Source: Erinaceus europaeus (Eukaryota > Chordata > Mammalia > Eulipotyphla > Erinaceidae). Taken from it: 64,000 nt of DNA. Each line of letters starts with the position of its first letter. The stretch's first letter is position 1. Of the stretch, positions 10,548 through 20,345 are shown piece by piece. The stretch is from assembly GCF_950295315.1 (NCBI RefSeq), contig NC_080164.1:10505990-10569989 (forward strand), read 5' to 3'. A program made the position numbers and the translations under genes. The notes below the pieces were generated by a model. It was given only the letters and a program-made list of their open reading frames with translations, was not told the origin of the DNA and did not search any database.

Positions 10548-11395
10548 CACACATTGGTGGGGTCGTCTGCCCAGGGAAGTCTGGTTGGCATCATGGTATC
10601 ATCTGCAACCTGGTGGCTGAAAAGAGAGTTAACATATAAAGCCAAGCAAGTTGTTGACTAATCATGAACCTAAAGGCTGGAGTAGTGCAGATGAAGAGTT
10701 GGGGGGTGGGGGTCTCCGTTTTGTAAATAGCTAATAGGCCTATTTTAGTTATATTCCAAAGGGCCTGTGGCTATACTAGTTTTTTTTCCCCTGAGCCTGA
10801 AATCTGATATGCAGGTGGATCCAAGTTATTGTCTGGGAAGATGATGCCATGGCTGGAAAAAGGACTAGAAAGCTGGATCAGGGAAGAGAGTAGCTCCCAA
10901 ATATGGAAAAGGTGTATAAACATTGTTGACTGTACACCCCATTGATTTGATGTGATCTGGAGCCCATATTCAGCTTAGGAGCTTATGTGACTTCTGCATC
11001 CCTGTAGATCCACGTTTACATTCTGTGGTCATAAGTAAGAATGTTCAAAGCTGCCCCAATATCAGGACCCATCTTCCTCAGGTGTAGCATAGAGTATGTT
11101 GTCTATCCTCCCTTCAGAGGATGGAACATTTTCTAGCGTTGTTGATCGAAGTTGAGGGCAAGGCCCTATGGGGGGGGGCACAAAGGGGTCTGTTTTGTTG
11201 CTCCTGATAGAGATGACTGGTAACAATGGAGAGAGGGATTTATTCAAGGTCTAGGCCCATCATGTCTGTTTGGGATTCTCAGGAGTCCCCGACTAGAGCT
11301 CCACCTGATGGGGTGGCCTGATAGTGACTAAAGAATCATTGTTAAAGTATGCCAGTCTCTTGCGGTTATTCAGCTTTTTCAGTACTTGCTATTTT
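10548..11395 (-). mobile_element. RPT-E internal segment without its 3' end
   Basis: It begins in mid-element (CACATTGGTGGGGTCGTC) and extends further 5' in family terms than most copies, through AGCCCATATTCAGCTTAGG, CTCAGGTGTAGCATAGAGT and GATTTATTCAAGGTCTAGG. It lacks the A-rich 3' end, so it is a deletion product or rearranged copy rather than a simple 5'-truncated insertion. Confidence 0.75.
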
Positions 11396-12330
11396 TAATT
11401 AGCTAGTAGGAGAGAAAAAGCAGAGTGGAGGGAAGAGGATGAGAGAAACAAGTTCCCCTCACAATGGACAGGACACCTAGTCACCTATCAATTGAAAAAA
11501 CAACAGTTAATTTTGGTCAACCTGAGGAAGGAGGAGGGTAAAGGGACACGTGTATATAATAATTGTAATGATAATAAAATAAAATAGATTAAACAACCCT
11601 AACAGTCAGTATGCTGCTTGGACTGCTCTGAATTGGCTGCAGGTAGCCTGAGCAAAGACAGCGAATTATAAAAAGTATCCCCCCCCCAAAAAAAAAAAAC
11701 CCTCCAGGTAGACTTTCCTAGACAGGGCTGAGGCTCTAATTGGTATTTTGTTATGCAAATAGAGCCTCAGCCACTTAAAAAAAATAGAGAAGGAAAACAA
11801 AAAGAAAAAGGCTTGGAATAATACCCCTAGTGAGCCAGGAATCTTGGTAAAGAAAATTGCTCAGCAGGAAGCCTGCTAGGAGCAGCAGCCCAGCCCCTGG
11901 GGGCTGTTTCTGAGGTGGGAGGGAGGGGTGAGTTCAGAAATAATCAAGCCTAAAAGATATTCCTTTCTTCATCCTTTTGGCTTCTGTTTGCCAGCCCAAG
12001 AGTGGGTTATAGGACTCTTTTGGTGTCACCCTGACCACCCTTGTTTACCCTCCTGCAGCCCAGGATCCTACTCTATCCAGAGAATCCTAGGCTGTAAGCT
12101 GCTTCTGTTTGGAGCTCACAGCAGCTGTTGCTTCCATGTTGCCATCTTCTCACTGAATGTTTTGTATAAAGCCACAACCACTTCTCTTCCCCTTTTATTC
12201 CCTTACTCAGAGTTTCTACAGCATATAAAGTTGAGGGTCAAGAAGGACTAATTGGTATTTGATTGCAGGGGTTTAGCTACTAAGCTTGGTTCTAGTTAAT
12301 TTCTCGCCTATGTGGTCTGATAAGATCAGA
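11396..12330. other. single-copy-looking sequence with a hairpin
   Basis: Holds an A-rich stretch (about 11568-11592), a C9/A12 run near 11682-11699, the inverted repeat at 11726-11772, and otherwise mixed sequence. The 107-codon plus frame at 11928-12251 has no recognised domain. Confidence 0.5.
11726..11772. repeat. perfect 12-bp inverted repeat (hairpin)
   Basis: GGCTGAGGCTCT at 11726-11737 is exactly complementary to AGAGCCTCAGCC at 11761-11772. The loop is 23 nt, AT-rich, and contains the octamer-like ATGCAAAT. No flanking repeat element explains it. Confidence 0.9.
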
Positions 12331-12512
12331 TGCTTCTTCTTCTTCTTCTCCTTCTTCTCCTTCTCCTTCTCCTTCTTCTTCTCCTCCTCCTTCTCCTCCT
12401 CCTCCTCCTTCTTCCTCTTCCTCTTCCTCTTCCTCTTCCCCTTCTCTCCCCTTCCCCTTCCCCTTCTCCTTCTCCTTCTCCCTCTCCTTCTCCTCCTCCT
12501 CCTTCTTCTTTT
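12331..12512. repeat. CTT/CTC polypyrimidine tract
   Basis: About 180 bp of interrupted CTT, CTC and CCCTTC units. It gives rise to Leu/Pro and Arg/Gly/Glu open frames on the two strands that are not genes. It ends next to a minus-strand SINE-A. Confidence 0.93.
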
Positions 12513-12524
12513 AACAATTTTAAA

Positions 12525-12744
12525 TAACTAAAAAAAAAATATTATCTTTATTTGATGGACACAGCCAGAAATCAAGAAGGAAGGGAGAGAGAGAGAGACA
12601 GAGACAGACACAGAGAGAGAGACCTACAGCGCTGCTTTACCACTTGCAAAGCTTTCCCCCTGCAGGTGGGGACTAAGGCTCAAATCCAGCTCCTTGTGCT
12701 TTATAGCGTGTGCACTCAACCAGGTGCGCCACCACCCAGCCCCT
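12525..12744 (-). mobile_element. SINE-A, minus strand
   Basis: Complete copy: A-rich tail, CAGCCAGAAATC, GA-rich body, CTTTACCACTTGCAAAGC, and head CAACCAGGTGCGCCACCACC. The B box is altered (GGCTCAAATCC). Confidence 0.9.
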
Positions 12745-12886
12745 GTTGATATCTCTTCTTGGATGTCCTCTTTCATGCTATGACTCAAGAATTCTAGAAA
12801 TGTTCCTACTATGATGTGCCTGCAAGCAAAGAGAAACCTTCAAGTCACATGAATCCTTACTACCTAACTCAGAACAGACAAGATCA
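12745..12886. other. short single-copy-looking gap
   Basis: Sequence between two SINEs; nothing recognised. Confidence 0.5.
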
Positions 12887-13261
12887 CTTCTGTTCACTTT
12901 TTTTTTTTTTTTTGCCTCCAGGATTATTGCTGGGGCTCACTGCCTGCACCATGAATCCACTGCTCCTGGAGGCCATTTTTCCCCCTTTTGTTGCCCTTGT
13001 TGTTGTAGCCTTGTTGTGGTTATTGTTGTTGTTGATGTCGTACATTGTTGGATAGGACAGAGAGAAATGGAGAGAGATGGGGAAGACAGAGAGGGGGAGA
13101 GAAAGATAGACACCTGCAGACCTACTTCACCGCCTGTGAAGCGACTCCCCTGCATGTGGGGAGCTGGGGGCTCGAACCAGGATCCTTATGCCAGTCCTTG
13201 CACTTCGCGCCACACACTCTTAACCTGCTGCACTACTGCCCAACCCCCTTCTGCTCACCTT
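12887..13261 (-). mobile_element. full-length SINE-B with 3' module and TSD
   Basis: The best complete SINE-B of the window, about 348 bp. In family direction: tRNA head (right end, inverted GCTCGAACC), CTGCAG body, purine-rich stretch, CCTATCCAACA, CAA-rich linker, the GGCACC...GAGCCCCAG type 3' module and a poly-A tail (T15 at 12900 on plus). Imperfect duplications CTTCTGTTCACTT (12887-12899) and CTTCTGCTCACCTT (13248-13261) flank it. This copy defines the 3' module seen as loose fragments elsewhere. Confidence 0.93.
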
Positions 13262-13838
13262 CTATCCAACAATCTCAGTCCTATGTCTCCCCAGAGCCTA
13301 GGGAAGACTGAGAAAGTGCATCATCATGCTCTGGGAGAGAAAGGGGTATGCATTTGCAACACAGGCGAGGCGTTTCTCTACCAGATTGCCTGGAGTGGTG
13401 TTGCACACTCTTCATGTCTCGGGATCTTCTTGCTCGCGGGCAAGCTAGCAGTGCCGGGAGAAGTTGCTGGGTACACAGAGCAGGTGCCTGGAGGGTGACT
13501 GGCAAGAGCCAGGACTCCCTCTGTTGATCTGGTCGATGGGTTCTGCCCAGGATAATCTTTCCTTGGGAAGCAAATTTCCTCCCAGACTGCTTCAAACCCA
13601 CTTCCTTACCGACTGTCTGACTCTGTGTTTGATGGTCCCCAGGTGTTGTGATGGTTCTTATGTGGTGAATCCTGATTCCAGGGAGTACTGTCATAGCTTC
13701 AGAATGGCCACCTCTGGCCAGGCAGGGTTTCCATGGCTAGTGTAGTCAAGAGTAGAAGGTTGCTCAGCCCTTACTGGATCAGGGTGTCCTCTCTGTTACT
13801 GTTATCATATTATTGTTCTAGAGTGAAGGGAGGGAATC
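13262..13838. other. single-copy-looking sequence
   Basis: Mixed composition with a few CpGs (GCTCGCGGGCAAGC near 13432). Overlapping open frames of 137 codons (minus, 13281-13694) and 93 codons (plus) have no recognised domain; the minus frame is Arg/Gln-rich with no exon signals I can defend. Confidence 0.5.
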
Positions 13839-14135
13839 TACTGTCACAAATCTGGAGAAACTTCTTCTGGAGGTCTGCAACTTTAGGGACTTTCCCATGT
13901 GTCCGGGTCTGTGATCTTAGTGATGTCCTTATTCGCCTGTGCAGCTGAGACCAACGTCCCTGCTTTCTACTCAGACCCTAACATCTAGATTCTAACTCAT
14001 GTCTAGACCCTCACATGGGTGTCTAGATTCCTGGAACCATGTTACTAGTGCCTCTGAGAACTTCCATTTGAAATGTTCTCAAGTTCCCTAAAGTTTCAGA
14101 CCTTCAGAAGAAGTCTCTCCAGATTTGTGACGGTA
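13839..14135. mobile_element. 297-bp element with 55-bp terminal inverted repeats
   Basis: The left arm 13839-13892 starts TACTGTCACAAATCTGGAGA. The right arm 14081-14135, read on the minus strand, starts TACCGTCACAAATCTGGAGA. By eye the arms differ at four positions and one single-base gap. Both ends carry TA, as expected of a Tc1/mariner-type TA target duplication, and the roughly 190-bp centre has no coding potential. This fits a non-autonomous DNA transposon (MITE). I do not recognise the family, and two opposed copies of a small repeat remain possible. Confidence 0.65.
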
Positions 14136-14213
14136 ATTTTCTCTAGTTGAGCAGTTTCAGTTCCAGAGTGTGGATTGCAATCTAGAATCAGGTTAATAAT
14201 TTTCCACTGGGCC

Positions 14214-14476
14214 TCCCCTCCCCTCCTGTCCCTTCTCTCCTCCTGTCCCCTCCTGTCCCTGTTTGTCCCCTCCCTCCTGTCCCTTCTTCTCTCCTGTCCC
14301 CTCCTGTCCCTGTTTGTCCCCTCCCTCCTGTCCCTTCTTCTCTCCTCCTGTCCCTTCCTGTCCTCTTCTGTCCCCTCCCCTCCTCTTCCCTCATGCCCCC
14401 ATCTATCCCCTCCCCCTCTTTTCCCCTTCCCTCCCTCCCCTCCCTTCTCTCTCCTCCACTCTCTTTTCCTTTCTGA
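14214..14476. repeat. polypyrimidine minisatellite
   Basis: A CCTGTCCC-rich array in which a unit of about 52 bp (containing CCCTGTTTGTCCCCTCCCTC) occurs at least twice in full, followed by simpler CCT/CCCT repeats. All Ser/Pro/Leu-rich and Arg/Gly/Glu-rich open frames here (up to 127 codons) are artefacts of this composition. Confidence 0.9.
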
Positions 14477-14550
14477 CATATTAACATCTTTTTTCCTCCC
14501 TTATTTTTAAAAATAATTTTATTTACTTGTTATTTATGGGACAGAGACAG

Positions 14551-14752
14551 AATGTGACTGGAGAAATGACTCAACTGGCAGAGGTTAAGTGCACACATTA
14601 CAGTGTGCAAGGACCTGGGTTCACCTGCGAGGGGAAGCTTCACGAGTGGTAAAGCAGGGCTGCAAGTGTCTATCTTTCACTCTCTCCCTTTCTATTTTCC
14701 CCTCCCATCTCTCTCTCTCTCTCTCTCTCCAATAATAAATAAATAAAAATGT
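14551..14752 (+). mobile_element. SINE-A, plus strand
   Basis: The head is mutated (GACTCAACTGGCAGAGGTTA) and about 20 bp around the B box are missing (GGGTTCACCTGCGAGG). It ends in (CT)n and an AATAATAAATAAATAAAA tail. A stub of an inverted SINE tail (14512-14550) precedes it. Confidence 0.85.
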
Positions 14753-14930
14753 TGAAAAAGTTCTAGTTCTCGCTCTTCCTGCTATATTCCACTGCTCCTG
14801 GAGCATAGTGTATCAACCAGCCTTTTCCATTCTGTTAGAAGCATGCGGGTCCCTGGCAGAGGAAATGACCCAGCCCTTTCCCAAGCTGAGCCTTGTTCTT
14901 TCTCTCCCTAAACCCCCCCCACCTAGGTGT
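14753..14930. other. single-copy-looking sequence
   Basis: Nothing recognised apart from a C-rich run near 14912. Confidence 0.4.
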
Positions 14931-15102
14931 TGCTGTCAATATTATTCACTTCTGAGGGCACCCAGTGTTGAGATTTGAGATAGACACCTGCTCCAGTTCC
15001 TGTCACACTCATATGGTGCTGTCAATATTATTCACTTCTGAGGGCACCCAGTGTTGAGATTTGAGATAGACACCTGCTCCAGTTCCTGTCACACTCATAT
15101 GG
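14931..15102. repeat. perfect 86-bp tandem duplication
   Basis: The unit beginning TGCTGTCAATATTATTCACT and ending CACTCATATGG occupies 14931-15016 and again 15017-15102 with no difference that I can find. It is not part of any repeat family seen here. Perfect identity means a very recent duplication, a length polymorphism or an assembly artefact. Confidence 0.95.
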
Positions 15103-15269
15103 GAACTGGGTGTTTTATGTATTTTTTCTGTCTCTACCTCATCCTCTTCTTGGGCAGGGATCCACTTGCATGCTAGGTGTGGATTCCGTCCGGACATCTT
15201 AGAGCCCCAGGGGACACTTGAGGACTAGCTGTGAGTCCCTGTACCTCCAAACAGACAGAAAAGTCCTTT
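15103..15269. other. single-copy-looking sequence
   Basis: Nothing recognised. Confidence 0.4.
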
Positions 15270-15465
15270 TTAAAATATATTTTATTAATTTTAAAAATAT
15301 ATTTTATTAATTTTAATGAGAGAGATACAGAGAGAAAGAGAGAGAGAGAGACCAAAGCACTGCTCAGTTCTGGCTTGTGGTAGTGCTGGGGATTGAGTCT
15401 GGAGCCGCAGAGCCTCGGGCCTGAGAGTTTTTTTGCATCACCTTTATGCTGTGGCCCCAGCCCTC
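15270..15465 (-). mobile_element. SINE-C, minus strand
   Basis: Inverted SINE-C: a tail with a duplicated AAATATATTTTATTAATTTT (about 15275 and 15296), then GA repeats, GCACTGCTCAGTTCTGGCTT, GGGGATTGAGTCTGGAG (B-box region) and TTGCATCACCTTTATGCTGT at the head. Diverged from the copy at 60786-60917. Confidence 0.75.
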
Positions 15466-15802
15466 CAGGTAAGTTCTCATCCAGCGGGCAGATGCCACCC
15501 CTCACTAGCCCTTTATGAGTTGAACCAGCTGTAACCCACCTCATCCTCAAGCTAACAGGCTCCACGTCCTTCCTGCCTATGAGTTCACTCAAATAAGCCT
15601 TCTTCTTTTGGAAATCATTGATGTTCTTCAAGAAAACCCACTGGAGATCGACTGTGTGCTGTCTCCGGGGCCAGAGGGCCATGGGGTGCCTTCCACTGTC
15701 TTCAGACTAACTCACCCCCCAACCCCACCTCTTCTGACATTGCTCCAAGTATCTCTCTAGTCCCCATGCCTGCTCTTAGACCCCTCACCAAAAGAACATC
15801 TA
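15466..15802. other. single-copy-looking sequence
   Basis: No recognised repeat. The 169-codon minus frame at 15173-15682 runs through the neighbouring SINE-C and is not supported as a gene. Confidence 0.45.
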
Positions 15803-15810
15803 TTCTCTTT

Positions 15811-15854
<44 letters not shown>

Positions 15855-15995
15855 TTTCTTCAGAGCACTGCTCAGCTCTGGCTATGATGGTGTGGGGGAT
15901 TGAACCAGGGACTTTGGAGCCTCAGGTATGAAAATCTCTGCACAATCACTATGCTATCTCTCCTACCTCTCTCTATCTTTTCTTCTTTCTTTCCT

Positions 15996-16031
<36 letters not shown>

Positions 16032-16034
16032 TCC
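15803..16034 (-). mobile_element. SINE-C between two CTTT microsatellites
   Basis: The SINE-C body is at 15856-15976 (GCACTGCTCAGCTCTGGCTA, GGGGATTGAACCAGGGAC, CAATCACTATGCTATCTC). A (CTTT)n run lies at 15803-15855 on its tail side and another (TTTC)n run at 15978-16034 after its head. The first could be the expanded A-rich tail; the second is probably an independent microsatellite. Confidence 0.8.
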
Positions 16035-16535
16035 TCCCTCCTTTCTCTTTAGTGATTTGATAATGGTTTCCATGTAAACACTTCTTGACACTAGCACTTG
16101 GATAGCCTTTTATTTCGAGAACACCAATATGGATTCCTCTTTTAAACTGCCAGAATCCTCCAAGAGCCCCTCACTGTTTATTAATGCTGGGGTTATCTAG
16201 GGAGGCTGGTAGGTTGGGGTCCTTTCAACTTTCTTTACATGACAGATGTAAATAAGAATGTTTCTCAGCAGAAACATGGAGTTTAAATACAGCACAGCTG
16301 TTTAGAATGAGGAATCTTTAGGTGTAAACATTCGGAAAACATGAAACAAATTCTTACTTTGTATTACTAAGACTGTCTGCACACTACCCTACTCTGAAAT
16401 GGTTGCCCTCCTTGTTTTATGTTTTGGATGTCTGCTCTTTGATTTGGTTTTTTTTTTCTTCTCCTTTCCTCTCCCACCTGTTTGTCCCTCCCCCCCCCCT
16501 TTGTCATTGCTAGGACTTTACCACACTGGTCTAAT
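16035..16535. other. single-copy-looking AT-rich sequence
   Basis: Contains evenly mixed AT-rich motifs (for example TTTAAATACAGCACAGCTG near 16281) and a T-rich/C9 run at about 16447-16499. No repeat family or gene recognised. Confidence 0.45.
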
Positions 16536-16565
16536 TTTTTCAGAGAAAGAGGGAGACAGAGAAAG

Positions 16566-16650
<85 letters not shown>

Positions 16651-16782
16651 TCACAGCAGCAAAATTCCCTTCAGAGCCATACTGATTCTATGCGGTGTGT
16701 CGGGTATTCGAATTCTTGAACCTGGGCCACAAGCATGACAAAGCAGGCATCCTCTCATGTAAATCATTTCTCTGGCCACTGA
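16536..16782 (-). mobile_element. SINE-D with long (GA)n tract
   Basis: Inverted SINE-D: GA microsatellite of about 95 bp (16560-16655), then CCCTTCAGAGCCATACTGAT, a B-box-like TTCTTGAACCTGGG and a head ending TCATTTCTCTGGCC. Its glutamate/arginine open frames are artefacts of the GA tract. Confidence 0.75.
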
Positions 16783-16787
16783 ACTTT

Positions 16788-16915
16788 GATTTTAAAAAAA
16801 TGTTAATGAGAGAATCAGAGCACCACCCAGACATATGCCTGGATATGTCAGGGGTCAAACTTGGCACTCCATACTTGCCAAGTCTTGTGCTCTACCACTG
16901 TGCCAAGTCCCCAGC
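16788..16915 (-). mobile_element. tRNA-like SINE fragment (SINE-D type)
   Basis: TTAATGAGAGAATCAGAGCA followed by GGGGTCAAACTTGG (B-box region) and CTACCACTGTGCCAAG (head). Strongly diverged, so the subfamily is uncertain. Confidence 0.55.
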
Positions 16916-17837
16916 TGCTGGGATAATTTTCTTTTAAGTCTACTAGGAAGAAAACTGAGAGTGGGAAAGATTTTTTTCCTTTAATTATAACATAACTTCC
17001 CTTAGACCAGCATACAAGACCCTGCTTAAGCTGACAGGGAGCCCCCAAACCACTTCCCCCACCCATCTGCCCAGCCCCACTCACCTCGCTTCTGTCTCTC
17101 CTCCACTCCCAGACTCAGCGCTCTCAGGACTTGGCATTTCCCTTTGCCTTGACTCACTGGGCTCCTTTGGCCTTGGGTGCCTTTGAATCATTCTTCTCCT
17201 GGGGACAATGGTGGCATATCAAGCTTGTCATCTCCTCTGTTATTGCTAGTGATCAAAATAACTGCTCCCACCCTTTCACCCCTGCCCAGAATTTCCCAAC
17301 AGGTGAAACCTGAGAAGAAGGGGAGGGAAGACAGAGAACCCCCTCTCCCAGGAGGGCAGATTTACCTATCATGTGGAAGCCAGGAAGCCTTGGAGGACCA
17401 GGATGGGGTCAGCCAGGAATGAGAGGTGGTCAGGGACCTTGTTCTCACTTTGAGTCACCTGTGGGGTGCACCTATGAGCAGGTGAAGTAGCACCCCATCT
17501 GAAAGTCCTTGGTGGGGTTCATCGACCTTGTCCTTTGGCCTCACAGAGCAGCTTCCATGCCATAGTGAGCTCCCACTGGCCACTGGGCAGAGAGGCTGGT
17601 CTTCCTGGGCTCCTGGAAATGGGCCATTTTCCCAGAAGTGCATCCAAGAGTCCATTTGGCCTCTGGTTTGAGAAGGGCTGAATGTAGGCCCAGTCTGGGT
17701 TCATTCCAGAACCATCTGCCTATGTTCAAGTTATCCTCGCCTCAGTGGAATGACTTCAGGGGAACCCAGTGGCTGGGAGGGGTTCAGCCATGATGTGGGA
17801 AATAACTTGCTTTTGAGTGTTTATAAAATGGACTGTT
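16916..17837. other. single-copy-looking sequence
   Basis: About 0.9 kb, moderately GC-rich, no known repeat. Short overlapping open frames of 60-81 codons occur on both strands without domain evidence. Confidence 0.5.
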
Positions 17838-17999
17838 TCCATGGCTGGGGCATAGCTCACCTGACAGGGTGTGCACCTTACCCTGTGGGAGGCCCTGGGG
17901 TCCAGTCCTGGCACCACATGGGAGCACTGTGGATGGTGGGCTGGCGTGTATCTTCTCTCCCTCTGTCTCTCTGTCTCCTCTTTCTCTCTGAAATAAAGC
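17838..17999 (+). mobile_element. tRNA-like SINE, plus strand
   Basis: Head GGGGCATAGCTCACCTGACA, B-box-like GGGTCCAGTCCTGG, then CTCCCTCTGTCTCTCTGTCT and GAAATAAAG. Different from SINE-A/B in the head; it may be a separate old tRNA-SINE subfamily. Confidence 0.6.
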
Positions 18000-18059
18000 G
18001 TGAACCTTGCGAGACTATTCAGAGATGGCATCATGAAGTCACAGGAGCTGGTCACTGCG

Positions 18060-18380
18060 GTTTTAATTCCTTTGCTTTCCCTTTCTTTTCTTTTTCCTTC
18101 CCTCCTTCCTCACCTGCTTTTCTCTTCTTTTCTTTTCATTGCCTCCAGGGTCACCACCGGAGCTTGGTGCCTGCACAGTGAAATCACTGGTCCTGGTGGC
18201 CATTTCCCCTCTCTTTTTGGACAGAAACAAAGAGAACTGGAGAAAGGAGGGGGAGAGAGAAGGGGGAAGGAGAGAGAAAAAGAGAGAAGAGAGAAAGACC
18301 TGCAATACTGCTCTTCCTCTTCCTCCTTCCAATCCTCCATCTCCTTTCACTCCTCCCCCTCCTTTCCCTTCTTTTTGATC
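18060..18380 (-). mobile_element. headless SINE-B in pyrimidine-rich flanks
   Basis: The 3' module (CCTCCAGGGTCACCACCGGA, GGTCCTGGTGGCCATTTCCC) and purine-rich body (to about 18312) of a minus SINE-B are present, but the tRNA head is missing. T/C-rich sequence lies before it (18060-18138) and CTCC-rich sequence after it (18313-18377). Confidence 0.65.
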
Positions 18381-18385
18381 ACCTT

Positions 18386-18496
18386 AAAGGTACAGAGCCA
18401 GGGAGAGAATACAAAGGCAGAACACAGGATCTGCATGCAGGAAGTCCCAGGTTTGATTCCTGGCACCACTAATAGCCAGAACCACTAATAGCCAGA
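18386..18496 (+). mobile_element. tRNA-SINE fragment plus 16-bp tandem repeat
   Basis: A tRNA-like stretch with B-box-like GGTTTGATTCC. It is followed by ACCACTAATAGCCAGA at 18465-18480 repeated exactly at 18481-18496. Confidence 0.5.
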
Positions 18497-18769
18497 ACGG
18501 ACTGGAACTCTGCTTAGAAAAAGAGGCACCACTTGCTTCAGTGGCTTCCCTGACCCAAACCCTATTCGAGGGGATGTAGGTGCCTCATGGACGGACAGAG
18601 GCAGAGCGGGCAGTGCCCTCTGCCTGAGCTGAAAGCCCCGCAGGCAGGGCAGGGCAGGTGGAAGGTGTGCTGGTGGAGCCTCACAGAAGCCTGTGTTTTC
18701 ATTACTGAACAACTCTAGGAGAGCGCTGGAGGAGAGGCAGCTGGCGCGGTCCAAAGTCCCTAGTAATGG
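18497..18769. other. single-copy-looking sequence
   Basis: GC-rich sequence; nothing recognised. Confidence 0.45.
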
Positions 18770-19240
18770 CTGCCATGTGGAGGGGAGGCAATGTTACCCA
18801 GCGGAGGACCAGAAGATATGGTTTATATTTTCAACAGTTGGGGAAAGAAATGAAAACTGAATATTTGCTGCACCTGTGAAAACATATTTGATCATGATGG
18901 CAAGCCCAGCGTTCGGAGTGCAGGATTCATATTTCATAACTCATGTTCAAACAAGAAAAATGATTATAATGTTAAGTATTTCCTGAGTTTATTTTGATGG
19001 ATGACAGAATAAGTACTGTATCTTTCACTCATTAAAATACAGATTGGTGTAATTTAATAAATGAACTTAATACACAGATGGTCCAGGCTGTTTTTAGCAG
19101 GGTGTATATTAATCAACTTCTTTATATATGATCCTCTTTTATATTTTTTAAAGAAACTTGCAGGAGCCAAGAATTTATTAGATTTGCATGCTCTGTGACG
19201 AGTATCCAATGTCAGGTACACACAGGAGTGTATTAAGATG
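18770..19240. promoter_or_regulatory. candidate conserved regulatory block 1
   Basis: About 470 bp of AT-rich, repeat-free sequence dense in short transcription-factor-like words: a perfect POU octamer ATTTGCAT (19182-19189), TATTAATCAAC, TTTGATCATGATG and AATTTAATAAATG. This texture is typical of conserved developmental enhancers in gene deserts. No alignment was possible, so conservation is inferred from appearance only. Confidence 0.3.
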
Positions 19241-20194
19241 AAACGGAGCCAGCGTCTGTGGAACAGCCAGGCCTCAACAGGGGACCTCCTGGGCTCCCGC
19301 CTGGCTCGGGGTCTTCTGGGGGCTGGGTCCCTTGATGCAGGTCTGGGGTCCCGGCTGAACTTGCTGTGTCTGCAAGAGGCCTGGAGCCTCTTAGAGGTGC
19401 CCCTGGAGATCCCAGTGGGGATATGGTGACCTTGCGGGTCCAGCTTGGCCTGTGGGAAAAGAGGCCTGCCATTCAGGGAGTCCTTGGGGACTCTTTGTGG
19501 GTTCCCCCTGGCCTGCTCCAGTGGCCTCAATCCATTGCCACTCTCCCTCAGTTAGCTGGGTCACTTGTCCAACCCACTGGGGACAGGAGCTGTGCTCTTT
19601 GCATCCAGCAACCTGTGTTCCCGGACACGGGTGGTCTGAATCAAACTCAGGAGACAACAAGGACAAGATCTGCCTCTCAACTGTCCAGGTTTTGAGGGGG
19701 GCGCCTTGGCTTAGCCTCCTGGAAGGGACACTCCTCTTCAGGAATGGAGGTTGCAGGGGGCCATGATTATGTGTGGGGAGAGGGTTGGAGGAGGTGCCAG
19801 TCCAGGCAGATTTATTTATTTATCTATTTATTTATTTAGTAACCTGTCCTATTCACAGAGCATTTGGCCATGTCAAAGCACCTTCCGGAGGAACTTTGCC
19901 TGCTCTGAAAGGGACCCCCCCCCCCAAGGTCAGAGGTTATATCCATTCAGGCACCTCTCTTTATATTCAGAGTTCAGAGCACTCCCCTCTCCCACCCCCA
20001 GCTCAGGCCCTGGGGCTACCTGCCCTCCCCCCCACCCCCCACGCCCCAGCACCCAGGCAGGTCTTGGTGTGTGTGGCGTGCTCAAGTCACCCAGAACAAG
20101 GATACTCCCTGTCATTCCAGCTCCCCCCACACACCCCATGGGTAGGTGCTCCCCAGAGGCTGTGACCTGAGCTGCCCCCATCCCCCCACCCCTG
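19241..20194. other. GC-rich single-copy-looking sequence
   Basis: Contains a (TTTA)n run at about 19810-19840 and C-rich runs near 19916 and 20027. Open frames up to 158 codons overlap each other on both strands (19054-20319). GC-rich DNA gives such frames by chance, and no domain or splice pattern supports them. Confidence 0.5.
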
Positions 20195-20345
20195 CAGGCC
20201 CTCCGCACCCTCAGCGGCTCATCAATCACGCGGGCCGTCGGGCTGGGGGCAGGCCGGCCGTGCGGGGTGGGTAGTGGCTTTGCTGTCACATGCCTGTTTG
20301 CAATAAACGCGGGCCGCAATCATTAATCATTCATCCAGGAGACTG
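20195..20345. promoter_or_regulatory. candidate regulatory block 2 (CpG-rich, homeobox/FOX-like)
   Basis: A compact CpG-rich block (CAATCACGCGGGCCGTCGG) joined to TGTTTGCAATAAACG and AATCATTAATCATTCAT (20318-20334). Paired forkhead-like and homeodomain-like words plus CpGs in an otherwise CpG-poor genome suggest constraint. Inference only. Confidence 0.35.
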
